From Planctomycetia bacterium (GTDB taxonomy: Bacteria; Planctomycetota; Planctomycetia; Pirellulales; S012-138), in the NCBI GenBank assembly GCA_016177915.1, contig JACOUI010000384.1, positions 1 to 43,866 on the forward strand: a DNA stretch of 43,866 nt. The letters are read 5' to 3'. Positions 1-7,436 of the stretch are shown one piece after another. A program made the translations under genes and the position numbers. The stretch's first letter is position 1. The number at the start of each line of letters is the position of its first letter. The notes under the pieces were generated by a model. That model was not told where the DNA came from and ran no database searches. It was given only the letters and a program-made list of their open reading frames with translations.

Positions 1-292
1 CGGCCGAGGGCATCCCTCGGTAATAGGCCCGGAACTTATCGCCGTCCTTGAGGATCGTCACGTAGGCGCAGAACAGGCCTTCCCAGGGCCGGTCGAACTT
101 GAAGGCGAGGCCTTCGTCGCGCGGCGTGTGCAGCCGCAGCGAGGCGCCTTGCAGACGTTCGATGAGGAAGTGATCGACAAACAGCTCGCGGCGGGCTCCA
201 AGGTCGATAGGTTCAGCCGCGGGTGCACGATCGACGACGGCCGCCATCCAAATGAGAATGGCAATGCCCAGGAGGTTCTGTAACAGCTTCAT
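1..292 (-). CDS. exported planctomycete protein, N-terminal fragment (runs off window)
   Basis: The frame is open from an ATG at 292 to the left edge, so only about 97 N-terminal residues are visible. The ORF track shows a different, out-of-frame ORF here. The protein begins MKLLQNLLGIAILIWMAAV, a clear signal peptide with cleavage likely after APAA. It continues with a segment 'LGARRELFVDHFLIERL' and 'FDRPWEGLFCAYVTILKDGDKFRAYYRG'. I recall this opening from planctomycete secreted proteins with a GH32/GH43-like five-bladed propeller fold, usually annotated hypothetical or glycosyl hydrolase. The fold is inferred from resemblance only; no catalytic residues can be judged from the fragment. 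Confidence 0.75.
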   Translation of the reverse strand, partial: MKLLQNLLGIAILIWMAAVVDRAPAAEPIDLGARRELFVDHFLIERLQGASLRLHTPRDEGLAFKFDRPWEGLFCAYVTILKDGDKFRAYYRGMPSA

Positions 293-446
293 GCAAACGC
301 TCCGCAAGCGGTCAGACAGGCCTTGAATTGCATCCACTCGACGCGGGTGCATCACAGGTCCATCACAATTCTGAGCGAGCGGTCGACGCGCGCCAGACTT
401 CGCCGCGTCGCGGAATGGGGAACGTCGCCATGGCCGAGGTTCCTGG
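293..446. other. gap between two minus-strand genes, nothing recognised
   Basis: About 150 bases lie between the start of the exported protein and the stop of the next minus-strand gene. I see no ORF of note, hairpin with T-run or palindromic repeat. It presumably carries the promoter of the left-edge gene, but no convincing -10/-35 pair stands out. Confidence 0.4.
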
Positions 447-704
447 CTACTCGTCCTGAATTCCATCCCATTGTTGACGATCGACGTCTTCCCACTCGCG
501 ATTGAGGCCGCGCGATTCATCGCGCCGGGCAAGGATGGCGGCCTTAAGTTTCTCAGCGTCGAGTTCCTCCTCGTCTCGCACGGCCAGAACGCGTGCGACG
601 GGCCGCCCGCCCAACTCAAGCACCGAACCGTCGTCGTCGAGCGGCAACGAGAGCACGAATTGCTTGACGTTCTCGTGTTGTGTGTCAAGGCTCACGTGTT
701 TCAC
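447..704 (-). CDS. small hypothetical protein, Phd/YefM-antitoxin-like N-terminus
   Basis: This is an 85-residue protein starting with GTG at 704, preceded by a good Shine-Dalgarno (GGGAG, about 7 nt upstream). The first half has strand-like text 'GSVLELGGRPVARVLAV', resembling the short beta hairpin of Phd/YefM antitoxins ('v.l...GkPvAvlvp'). The second half is charged and helical ('DAEKLKAAILARRDESRGLNREWEDVD'). The size and layout fit an antitoxin-type DNA-binding head plus a toxin-neutralising tail. No toxin partner is adjacent: the neighbours are an exported protein and membrane proteins. The family assignment is a weak inference; it is otherwise a conserved-looking hypothetical. Confidence 0.6.
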   Translation of the reverse strand: MKHVSLDTQHENVKQFVLSLPLDDDGSVLELGGRPVARVLAVRDEEELDAEKLKAAILARRDESRGLNREWEDVDRQQWDGIQDE

Positions 705-821
705 GGACTATCTCCCAATCGAGGTTCGGCGGCTGCGCTTGGATTCTACCACGGCGGAGGCGTCAGGGCTTGGCGAATTTTGCCGCCATTCGATCCGGCG
801 ACGCTCCGAGTGAGCGAAGCG

Positions 822-1469
822 TCAATTCTGAGAGTCGGCCTTGAGATTCTCTTCCCGTGATCGAGAGCCAGTCGCTGCGGCTCGAATCGAAAGGGCTTGC
901 ACCACGCACGCGCACCAACCGCCCAGGTAAGCGATCATCCACAGCCAGATCGCCTGGCCTATGCTCGTGAACGCGGGGTAGGGCGGCTCGCTGGCGGCCG
1001 GCGGGTTGGCGCTGGCGAGCCCAAGCGCCTGAAGCGCGGAAGCCGTGTTGCTCGTGTCGGCGGGCGCCGTAGCGCTTTTTTTCAGATACAGGTAGCCCCT
1101 GGCCGCCAGGCGATTCTGATAGGCGAGCCATTCCAGCTCCCGCTGGGAGGCCGGCGGGACGTTTCGCTGCGCAAGGGGCCGCTGCACCTTGCCGTACAGC
1201 CAATCGACCGACCAGGTCGTCAGCAGCTTGGGCCGCAGGTCGGAAAACCACGGCGCATACAAAAGCAGCAGATAAACCCAGCCGAAGACGGCAAAGCCAA
1301 CGGCGAACGGCCGCCGAAATACCGCCGCCACGACGCTCGCCGAAAGCGCGATCAGCGTGGCCGTTAGCACGAGGCACTCCCAGGTGCTCGAAGCGCGGGT
1401 CAGCGCCGCGGCGGCCACGCCGGCCAGGAGCAGGACCGTGAGCAGGTGCAACAGGCTGTATTTCAGCAT
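822..1469 (-). CDS. four-helix membrane protein, paralog 3 of 3 in tandem
   Basis: I chose the ATG at 1469 (MLKYSLLHLL), not the upstream start in the ORF track, because it gives a clean N-terminal membrane helix and matches the start of the first paralog (MLKFTLVHLL). The protein has 215 residues: three hydrophobic helices in the first ~85, a ~100-residue non-membrane loop, and one C-terminal helix. Blocks shared with the two upstream genes are GFAVFGWVYLLL, LLTTWSVDWL and SIGQAIWLWM..LGGW. The start overlaps the end of the preceding gene by 7 bp, so it is translationally coupled as the last gene of the operon. Its loop lacks the WD40-like text seen in the other two. Function unknown. Confidence 0.8.
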   Translation of the reverse strand: MLKYSLLHLLTVLLLAGVAAAALTRASSTWECLVLTATLIALSASVVAAVFRRPFAVGFAVFGWVYLLLLYAPWFSDLRPKLLTTWSVDWLYGKVQRPLAQRNVPPASQRELEWLAYQNRLAARGYLYLKKSATAPADTSNTASALQALGLASANPPAASEPPYPAFTSIGQAIWLWMIAYLGGWCACVVQALSIRAAATGSRSREENLKADSQN

Positions 1470-2092
1470 GGGGGGACCTCTGCCTTGCTTTGCGATTGGC
1501 GGCGGGCGAGCCAGCCGTCGATGCGGCGGATGGACCAGGCTGCGCCGCCGCCGACCAGCCCCAGCACGATCGTCCACAGCGCCTGGCCGATGACAACGAG
1601 CGGCGCCGCCCGCTCGCCGCCGGGCGCGAGTCTCAGCCGGGCGCCGGTGGCAACCAGCTTGCCGTCGGGGCTGAAGGCGAGCGCGCGGGGGCGGCGCACG
1701 CTGGAATCGAGCAGCAAGGTCAGCCTCGCGCTGACGTATTGCGCGCTCGCCAACGTGCGGTCCCTTACCGAAAGGACCAACTCGGCGTCACCGTTTTCCG
1801 GTTTGGCGGCGGTCCCCTGCAGCGCAACCACGGCCCGCGTCGTCGGCAGGCTCGGCTGGCCCTCGCTCAGCGACGACGTGGCCACCAGCAGCAAATAGAG
1901 CCAGGCGAAGACGGCAAAGCCGATGCAAAACGTACGGCGCTGCACGGCCCCGAGCGTTGTCAGAGTGAGAATCGCGATCGTTGCCGTCAGGGCGATTCCC
2001 GCCCAAAGCTGTGACGCCCAAGCAAGCGCCGCCGCGCTGAGCGCAGCGGCGACGGGCACGGCGACGAGCACGACGATCAGCTTTGTGCGCAT
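1463..2092 (-). CDS. four-helix membrane protein, paralog 2 of 3, WD40-like half motif
   Basis: This 209-residue protein has an N-terminal helix pair, a third helix (GFAVFAWLYLLLVA), a loop of about 95 residues and a C-terminal helix (IGQALWTIVLGLVGG). The loop holds 'ALAFSPDGKLVATGA', an almost perfect d-to-a strand segment of a WD40 repeat, but only that half; no full propeller is possible at this length. It starts 4 bases after the stop of paralog 1 and overlaps paralog 3 by 7 bp, so the three form one operon. Similarity to its neighbours is seen directly in the shared blocks GFAVF, L.TT and IGQ.LW. No enzymatic motif is visible. Membrane location is inferred from the helices. Confidence 0.8.
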   Translation of the reverse strand: MRTKLIVVLVAVPVAAALSAAALAWASQLWAGIALTATIAILTLTTLGAVQRRTFCIGFAVFAWLYLLLVATSSLSEGQPSLPTTRAVVALQGTAAKPENGDAELVLSVRDRTLASAQYVSARLTLLLDSSVRRPRALAFSPDGKLVATGARLRLAPGGERAAPLVVIGQALWTIVLGLVGGGAAWSIRRIDGWLARRQSQSKAEVPPC

Positions 2093-2096
2093 GGCG

Positions 2097-2717
2097 TCAC
2101 CCCGTTTTCGCAGCCGCCGGCTCGGCCGAGTCGCTCGCCTTCACGCCCGGCGGCTGCGACTCAGCGGAGCGGTTGCGCCCCGCCGCCGCAAACAGCCCGC
2201 TTCCTGCCCAGCCGCCGACGAGCGCCCACAAAAACACCCACAGCGACTGGCCGATGCGCAGGAAGCGCTGCTGGGCCGCGCCGGGCGTGCCTGCGGTGAG
2301 TTGTTGTCCGGTCCTCACGTCCCACACTTGGACGGTGGCGCTGTCGCTGGCGTCGAGCCAGAATTCCGCCGGCTGCTCGCCTTCCGCCGGTTTGAGCTCT
2401 GGCACGAGATTCTTGGCGGCCAGCTTCGCGCCCACCCATTTCAGCGAGCGCGTGGTGAGCAGTTCTTCGCCGACCGTCGCGGCGAACGGCCCGGAGACGA
2501 GCAAAAAGTACGTCGCCCCGAAGACGGCAAACCCCGTGAAAAACGCACGGCGCGGCCCGCTGCTCACGAGCGCCGCCACAATCGCCACCATCAGCGCTAG
2601 CAACATGGCCGTGTAGAGCGACGTGGCCCACAGCTCGGTGGGGTGCGTGATCGCGGCCGCAGCCACGGCGGCAAAGAAGGTCAAAAGCAAGAGGTGGACG
2701 AGCGTGAATTTGAGCAT
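2097..2717 (-). CDS. four-helix membrane protein, paralog 1 of 3, WD40-like half motif
   Basis: This is the first gene of the three-paralog operon: 206 residues beginning MLKFTLVHLLLLTFF. Three N-terminal hydrophobic helices are followed by a loop and a final helix (IGQSLWVFLWALVGGW). The loop contains 'DSATVQVWDVRTGQQL', the b-to-d strand half of a WD40 repeat (the WD box), complementary to the half in paralog 2. The C-terminal tail is Ala/Ser/Glu-rich and probably cytoplasmic. It is divergent from alaS, with 238 bp between the starts. Function unknown. The arrangement suggests local duplication of a membrane protein that once carried, or was recombined with, a propeller blade. Confidence 0.8.
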   Translation of the reverse strand: MLKFTLVHLLLLTFFAAVAAAAITHPTELWATSLYTAMLLALMVAIVAALVSSGPRRAFFTGFAVFGATYFLLVSGPFAATVGEELLTTRSLKWVGAKLAAKNLVPELKPAEGEQPAEFWLDASDSATVQVWDVRTGQQLTAGTPGAAQQRFLRIGQSLWVFLWALVGGWAGSGLFAAAGRNRSAESQPPGVKASDSAEPAAAKTG

Positions 2718-2859
2718 GGCGGCCAGCCGAGAGCGGAGGGACGCGTGGATTAGCTCCCTCGTTAAGTCGCCGGCAAGCCGTCATTGTACCGCCACATTCG
2801 CCGCCCCAGCAGCGCCGCGAGCGGAATCTCGCTGAACCGCGCGCTGGCCGCGGCTGTCC

Positions 2860-2888
2860 TTTCCGCAATATCGGCCGCAGGCTAAGAT
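2860..2888 (+). promoter_or_regulatory. candidate sigma70-type promoter for alaS
   Basis: TTTCCG (2860-2865) and TAAGAT (2883-2888) are separated by 17 bp, placing a transcription start about 60 bases before the alaS ATG. Both boxes deviate from consensus, so this is only a candidate. I see no T-box or other riboswitch structure in the 238-bp intergenic stretch. Confidence 0.3.
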
Positions 2889-2955
2889 TTCTCGTCCCAC
2901 GCGCGTTTTCCGCCAAAGGCCCGGCGCGCTAGGTCTCCCTCCACGCCCGCCCTCC

Positions 2956-5757
2956 ATGAAAACCGACGAACTCCGCGAAAAATACCTGACCTTTTTCGAG
3001 ACCAAGGGCTGCGTCCGCCGGCCCAGCGACGTGCTCGTCCCCACCTGGGACCCGTCGGTGCTCTTCACGCCGGCCGGCATGAACCAGTTCAAGGACCATT
3101 TTCTCGGCCGCTGCAAATTGGAGTTCAAGCGGGCCACGACCTGCCAGAAGTGCCTCCGCACGAGCGACATCGAAAACGTCGGCCGCACGCCCTACCACCA
3201 CACGTTCTTCGAGATGCTGGGCAACTTCAGCTTCGGCGACTACTTCAAGCGCGAGGCGATCATCTGGGCCTGGGAGTTTTTGACCAGCAAGAAGTGGCTG
3301 GGGATCGATTCCAAGCGGCTGACGGCGTCCGTTTATCTCGATGACGACGAAGCGGCGGGCATCTGGGAGAAGGAAGTCGGACTGCCTACGTCAAAGGTCG
3401 CGCGGACGGGCGAGGACGACAACTTCTGGCCGGCCGGGGCGCCCAGCAAGGGACCCGACGGCGTCTGCGGCCCGTGCAGCGAAATCTTTTTTCACCCGGA
3501 TAGCGGCAAGGAAGTCGAAATCTGGAACCTCGTCTTCACGCAATTCAACCGCTCCGGCCCGCCGCCGAACAATCTCTCGCCGCTCCCCAGCAAGAATATC
3601 GACACCGGCATGGGCCTGGAGCGGACGGCCGCCACGCTGCAAGGCGTCGAGTCGAACTTCCACATCGACATCCTGCTGCCGATCGTCAAGGCCGCGGCCG
3701 AGGTCTGCGGAAAAACTTACGACCCGGCCTCGGACGACGGCCGGCGGCTGCGGCGGATCACCGACCACGTTCGGGCGAGCACCTTCGCGGTCCACGAGAA
3801 CGTTTATCCCGGCCCGAACGCCGAAAAATACGTCATCCGGCGTTTGATCCGCCGGGCGGTGCTCGACGGGCACCAGATGGGGATGCGCGAGCCGTTCCTC
3901 TATCGGCTCGTGCCGGTCGTGGTGCAGATGATGAAGTCGCCCTATCCGGAGCTGGTCGAGACGGCCGAGCGCGTGGGCAAGGTGATCCGGCAAGAGGAAG
4001 GGCGCTTTCTGGAGACGGTCGAGTCGGGCCTGGAACGGATCGAGCGGATCTTCGCCGACACGACGCGCCGCGGCACGCGCACGATTGCCGGCGACGACGT
4101 GTTCTTCATGTACGACACGCACGGTTTCCCGCCGGAGCTGTTTGAACAACTCGCCGGGGAGCGCGGGTTCCAGTTCGATTGGGAGGGTTACAAGAAGCTC
4201 AAGGAAGCCGCCGCGGGCACGGAAGGCCCGGTCGATATCTTCAAAAAAGGCCCGCTCGACGAGCTGAAGCAGAAGGTCAAGTCGTCGGAGTTCCTGGGGT
4301 ACACGACGACGGCCGCGCAGGGGCGCGTCGTGGGCATTATCGCCGGCGATGCGCTTCGTGAGTCGCTCTCGTCCGGCGGAAAAGAGCCGGCGACGGTCGT
4401 CCTCGATCGCACGCCCTTCTATGGCGAGGCGGGCGGGCAGGTGGGCGACATCGGCGAATTGGTCGCCGCGGGCGTGCGCTTCGAAGTGACCGACACGCAG
4501 AAAGACGGCGACCTGATTCTGCACGTTGGCCAGCTTCGGCGGGGCGAACTGCGCACGGGGATGACCGTCGAGGCCAAGGTCGATGGAAAGCGGCGGCAGG
4601 CCATTCGCCGCGCCCACTCGGCCACGCACATCCTGCACTACGCGCTGCAAAAGCACTTGGGCAAGCACGCCCAGCAGCAAGGCTCGAAGGTCGATGACGA
4701 CTGGCTGCGATTCGACTTCACGAACCTCGAGCCGGTGGGCGGCGAGCGGCTGACGCAGATCGCCCGCGAGGTCGAGGGCAAGGTGGCCGCTTCGGAGCCG
4801 GTAAGCTGGAAGACCGTCTCTTTGGCCGAGGCGCGGGTCGCCGGGGCCATGATGCTGTTTGGTGAAAAATACCCCGACCCCTGCCGGATGGTCTCGATGG
4901 GCGACTTCAGCCGCGAGCTGTGCGGCGGGACGCACCTGGACAACACGTCCGAGGTCGGGCCGTTCGAACTCGTCGGCGAAGAGGCGGTTTCGGCCGGCGT
5001 GCGGCGCGTGGTCGCGCTCACGGGCGAAAAGGCGAAAGAGCATTCGGCCAAGGTGACGTCGACCCTCGAGGAAACGGCGAAGCTGCTTTCGGCGCCGGTT
5101 CAGGAAGTGCCGTCTCGCGTTTCGCTGCTGACCAAGGAGCTGCGCGAGCTGAAGAAACAGCTTTCCGGCGGCGGGAAAGGGCAGCCGCCGGCGCCGCCCG
5201 CGAAAACACAGGCGGCGCCCACGGCCGCGCTGGATCGGGCGACGGCGAAAAACCTACTCGATCAGGCGGCGCGGGAGCTGAACGTCGGCATGTTTGATGT
5301 GCCCGCGCGCGTCTCAGCCATGTTGCGCGACATCGACCAGCTTCGGCGGCAAGTTTCGGAGGCGGCCGCGGCCCCGGCGGCGGAGCTTTCGGCCGACGAC
5401 CTGTTGGCCGGCGCGTTCGACGTGGGCGGCGCGAAGGTCGTCGTGGCCGAGGCGAAGGGCGCCAATCCCAACGTCATGCGGCAGCTCATCGACCAGGTGC
5501 GGAAGAAGGTCTCGCCGTCGGCGGTCCTGCTGGCCAGCGCCCAGGGCGACAAGGCGCTGCTTGTGGCGGGACTCAGCCGGGAGCTTGTCGCCAAGGGCGC
5601 CGACGCGGGCCGCTGGCTGAAGGAAACTGCGCCGGTCGTCGGCGGCAGCGGCGGCGGCAAGCCCGACCTGGCCCAAGCCGGCGGGAAAGAGCCGGCGAAG
5701 CTGCCCGAGGCGCTGGCGAAGGCGCGGGAGGTGATTCGGGAGATGCTGGCGGGGTAG
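2956..5757 (+). CDS. alaS: alanyl-tRNA synthetase
   Basis: This 933-residue cytoplasmic enzyme charges tRNA-Ala with alanine and edits mischarged Ser/Gly. The N-terminal class II catalytic core shows 'SVLFTPAGMNQFKDHFLG' and 'GMGLERTAATLQG'. The editing domain carries the zinc-binding HxxxH (H554-H558, HSATH) and CxxxH (C656-H660, CGGTH). The C-terminal part has a Gly/Pro/Ala-rich linker near 735-755 and a DHHA1-type C-Ala domain ending in GGSGGGKPDLAQAGGK. The length is somewhat above the usual ~875. The start ATG opens MKTDELREKYLTFFETKGC, as expected for the family. It is monocistronic, divergent from the membrane operon and convergent with thiL. Confidence 0.98.
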   Translation: MKTDELREKYLTFFETKGCVRRPSDVLVPTWDPSVLFTPAGMNQFKDHFLGRCKLEFKRATTCQKCLRTSDIENVGRTPYHHTFFEMLGNFSFGDYFKREAIIWAWEFLTSKKWLGIDSKRLTASVYLDDDEAAGIWEKEVGLPTSKVARTGEDDNFWPAGAPSKGPDGVCGPCSEIFFHPDSGKEVEIWNLVFTQFNRSGPPPNNLSPLPSKNIDTGMGLERTAATLQGVESNFHIDILLPIVKAAAEVCGKTYDPASDDGRRLRRITDHVRASTFAVHENVYPGPNAEKYVIRRLIRRAVLDGHQMGMREPFLYRLVPVVVQMMKSPYPELVETAERVGKVIRQEEGRFLETVESGLERIERIFADTTRRGTRTIAGDDVFFMYDTHGFPPELFEQLAGERGFQFDWEGYKKLKEAAAGTEGPVDIFKKGPLDELKQKVKSSEFLGYTTTAAQGRVVGIIAGDALRESLSSGGKEPATVVLDRTPFYGEAGGQVGDIGELVAAGVRFEVTDTQKDGDLILHVGQLRRGELRTGMTVEAKVDGKRRQAIRRAHSATHILHYALQKHLGKHAQQQGSKVDDDWLRFDFTNLEPVGGERLTQIAREVEGKVAASEPVSWKTVSLAEARVAGAMMLFGEKYPDPCRMVSMGDFSRELCGGTHLDNTSEVGPFELVGEEAVSAGVRRVVALTGEKAKEHSAKVTSTLEETAKLLSAPVQEVPSRVSLLTKELRELKKQLSGGGKGQPPAPPAKTQAAPTAALDRATAKNLLDQAARELNVGMFDVPARVSAMLRDIDQLRRQVSEAAAAPAAELSADDLLAGAFDVGGAKVVVAEAKGANPNVMRQLIDQVRKKVSPSAVLLASAQGDKALLVAGLSRELVAKGADAGRWLKETAPVVGGSGGGKPDLAQAGGKEPAKLPEALAKAREVIREMLAG

Positions 5758-5792
5758 CTGCTTTCAGCCGCGAAGCGGGCGGCATAGTGTCG

Positions 5793-5812
5793 CCGTGGGC
5801 GCGAGCCCACGG
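5793..5812. repeat. palindromic repeat (CCGTGGGC-gcga-GCCCACGG)
   Basis: A perfect 8-bp stem with a 4-nt loop lies in the gap between the convergent genes alaS and thiL. It is one of the short palindrome families scattered through this window. It could also act as a bidirectional terminator, but no T-run follows on either strand. Confidence 0.6.
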
Positions 5813-5861
5813 AACGCCGCGCACCCCGAAATGGGGTTTTCCGTTTCGATTCTTCTGGTCG

Positions 5862-6788
5862 TCACTGCTGGCGGTGTAAATACCCGCGTGGCTCCAGCGG
5901 CTTGCGCTGGCCTGGCTCGTCGATTTGCCAAAGCCCGCGCTCGGCGACAAACTGCCCGATGTCCGTGAATCGCACGGGAAGCGGTTGATCGCGCACGAGC
6001 CGCGAAGCATCGTCGGGGGGAACGGCCAGAAGCAACTCGAAGTCCTCGCCGTCGGAGAGCGCGTGATCGAGCGGGGTTGAGCCGTCGTTGAGCTGCCCGG
6101 CAAGGCGCCGGGCGTCGTCGGAGATTGGCACCTTCGCCGTCTCGACGACCGCGCCGCAGCCGCTCTCGGCGCAGATACGCGACAGATCGAGCGCCAGGCC
6201 GTCGCTGATGTCGATCCCCGCGTGAAGCGCGTATTTCTCGTGCAGCAGCAGCGCCTCGTTCACGCGCGGCTCAAAGTCGAGGTGTTTCGCAAGGATGCTC
6301 CCGCCTAATTCGCCGGTGACGAGAATTCGGTCGCCCGGCCGGGCGCCGCTGCGCTTAAGCGGGCCGCGCGGGCCCGGCTCGCCGAGGACCGTGATGCTGA
6401 CGGCCAGCGGGTTGTCCCAGGTATTCACGTCGCCGCCGGCGATCGCCACGCAATACTTTTCGGCCAGCGGCAACATTCCTTCGTACAGCTTTTTTGCCAG
6501 CTCGAGCGCGCCCCGGCGCGGCAAGAGCAGCGCCACGACCGCCGCCAGCGGCCGGCCCGCCATGGCCGCGATATCGCTCAGGTTGACGGCCAGCGCCTTG
6601 CGGCCGGCCCGGGCGGCATCGATTTTTGTCAGGTCGAAATCGACGCCGTCGCAAACGAGGTCCACCGTGACGAGGCAGCCGCGACTCCCGGCCATGTCCA
6701 GGAGCGCCGCGTCGTCGCCGGGGCCCAAGAGCAATCTCGGGTGAGCCGGCAGGCGATGGCGGAGCCATTCGATGAACTGGAGTTCCAT
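5862..6788 (-). CDS. thiL: thiamine-monophosphate kinase
   Basis: ThiL uses ATP to phosphorylate thiamine monophosphate to thiamine diphosphate, the last step of cofactor synthesis. The ORF track extends far upstream, but the family start is the ATG at 6788 (MELQFIEWLRHRL), giving 308 residues, the usual length. Motifs in order: 'LGPGDDAALLD' (Mg/ATP acidic cluster), 'TVDLVCDGVDFDL', 'NLSDIAAMAG', 'IAGGDVNTWD', 'GDRILVTGELGGSI', 'AGIDISDGLALDL' and 'LSDGEDFELLLAV'. These are the hallmarks of the AIR synthase/ThiL ATP-binding fold. No other thiamine gene is adjacent. It is convergent with alaS and divergent from the small gene at 6934. Confidence 0.95.
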   Translation of the reverse strand: MELQFIEWLRHRLPAHPRLLLGPGDDAALLDMAGSRGCLVTVDLVCDGVDFDLTKIDAARAGRKALAVNLSDIAAMAGRPLAAVVALLLPRRGALELAKKLYEGMLPLAEKYCVAIAGGDVNTWDNPLAVSITVLGEPGPRGPLKRSGARPGDRILVTGELGGSILAKHLDFEPRVNEALLLHEKYALHAGIDISDGLALDLSRICAESGCGAVVETAKVPISDDARRLAGQLNDGSTPLDHALSDGEDFELLLAVPPDDASRLVRDQPLPVRFTDIGQFVAERGLWQIDEPGQRKPLEPRGYLHRQQ

Positions 6789-6933
6789 GGGGGCCGGCGG
6801 GCGTGAAATTCTGGGGCGCTGCGGGCATTGACATGCTGCCGACATCGACCATTCTAGGGCGTGGCTGGACCGGCCGCGAGTCGGCGTTCTCGCCACACAT
6901 TCATTCATCCAACGGTTCGACGCGGACACTGTC

Positions 6934-7242
6934 ATGCCGAAGACTGTCATCAACGACAAGGTACTTTGCCGCACGCCCACTCCCGGCAAGAAGCCGACGC
7001 GGATCGACCGCTGGAAATTCGACGCCGTGCGCAAGGCGATCCTGAGGATTGTCCCCAAGCAGGGAAGAGGCGTGCTGTTCATGGAGCTGCCAAAGCTCGT
7101 CAAGGCAAAGGTCTCGGCAAAGGAGCGAGCGAAGCTGGGAAACTTTTCCTGGTACACGACGTCCGTCAAGCTGGAAATGGAGGTCCGCGGCGAGCTGCGC
7201 CGCGTGCCCGATGCGCAGCCCCAGCGGCTGCTCCGCGCCTGA
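6934..7242 (+). CDS. small DUF6958-like protein
   Basis: This 102-residue soluble basic protein begins MPKTVINDKVLCRTPTPGKKPTRIDRWKFDAVRKAILRIVP. The pattern 'TPGK.P.RID..K.DAVR.AIL...P' followed by 'GVLFMELPKLVKAKV' and a 'W.TTSVKLEMEVRGE..R' end resembles the family I know as DUF6958, with a small winged-helix-like fold. That assignment is from memory and not tested. It has its own start downstream of the thiL divergent region. The next gene is separated by a REPIN element. No function is known. Confidence 0.8.
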   Translation: MPKTVINDKVLCRTPTPGKKPTRIDRWKFDAVRKAILRIVPKQGRGVLFMELPKLVKAKVSAKERAKLGNFSWYTTSVKLEMEVRGELRRVPDAQPQRLLRA

Positions 7243-7286
7243 TTCACTGGGATTCATCGCAGGCCAACCGGCAAGTACAATGCTTT

Positions 7287-7398
7287 CGTTTGTAGTGACC
7301 GCATTCATGCGGTCGGAGGCGCGCGGCGGCGTCACTGGGCGCGGCCGCGCAGATCAGGCACTTCGGGCCGGACCCGATGAATCGGGTCACTACAAACG
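7287..7398. repeat. REPIN: inverted doublet of GTAGTGACC-type palindromes
   Basis: The 14-nt ends CGTTTGTAGTGACC (7287-7300) and GGTCACTACAAACG (7385-7398) are perfect inverted repeats. Each end also holds its own hairpin: GACCGCAT-tc-ATGCGGTC at 7297-7314 and GACCCGAT-ga-ATCGGGTC at 7371-7388. Each hairpin is preceded, in its own orientation, by GTAG. This is the textbook shape of a REP doublet. A single related copy lies at 22716-22738. It fills most of the gap between the DUF6958-like gene and the next CDS. Confidence 0.85.
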
Positions 7399-7436
7399 GT
7401 TCGCGGCGCTTTCATTCGAGACATTCTGAGGTATTC

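Noticed and set aside
3391-5043. 550-residue minus-strand ORF
   Set aside because: Antisense shadow of alaS, with no domain of its own.
6789-7247. N-terminal extension of thiL
   Set aside because: It overlaps the small plus-strand DUF6958-like gene. The normal ThiL length begins at 6788.
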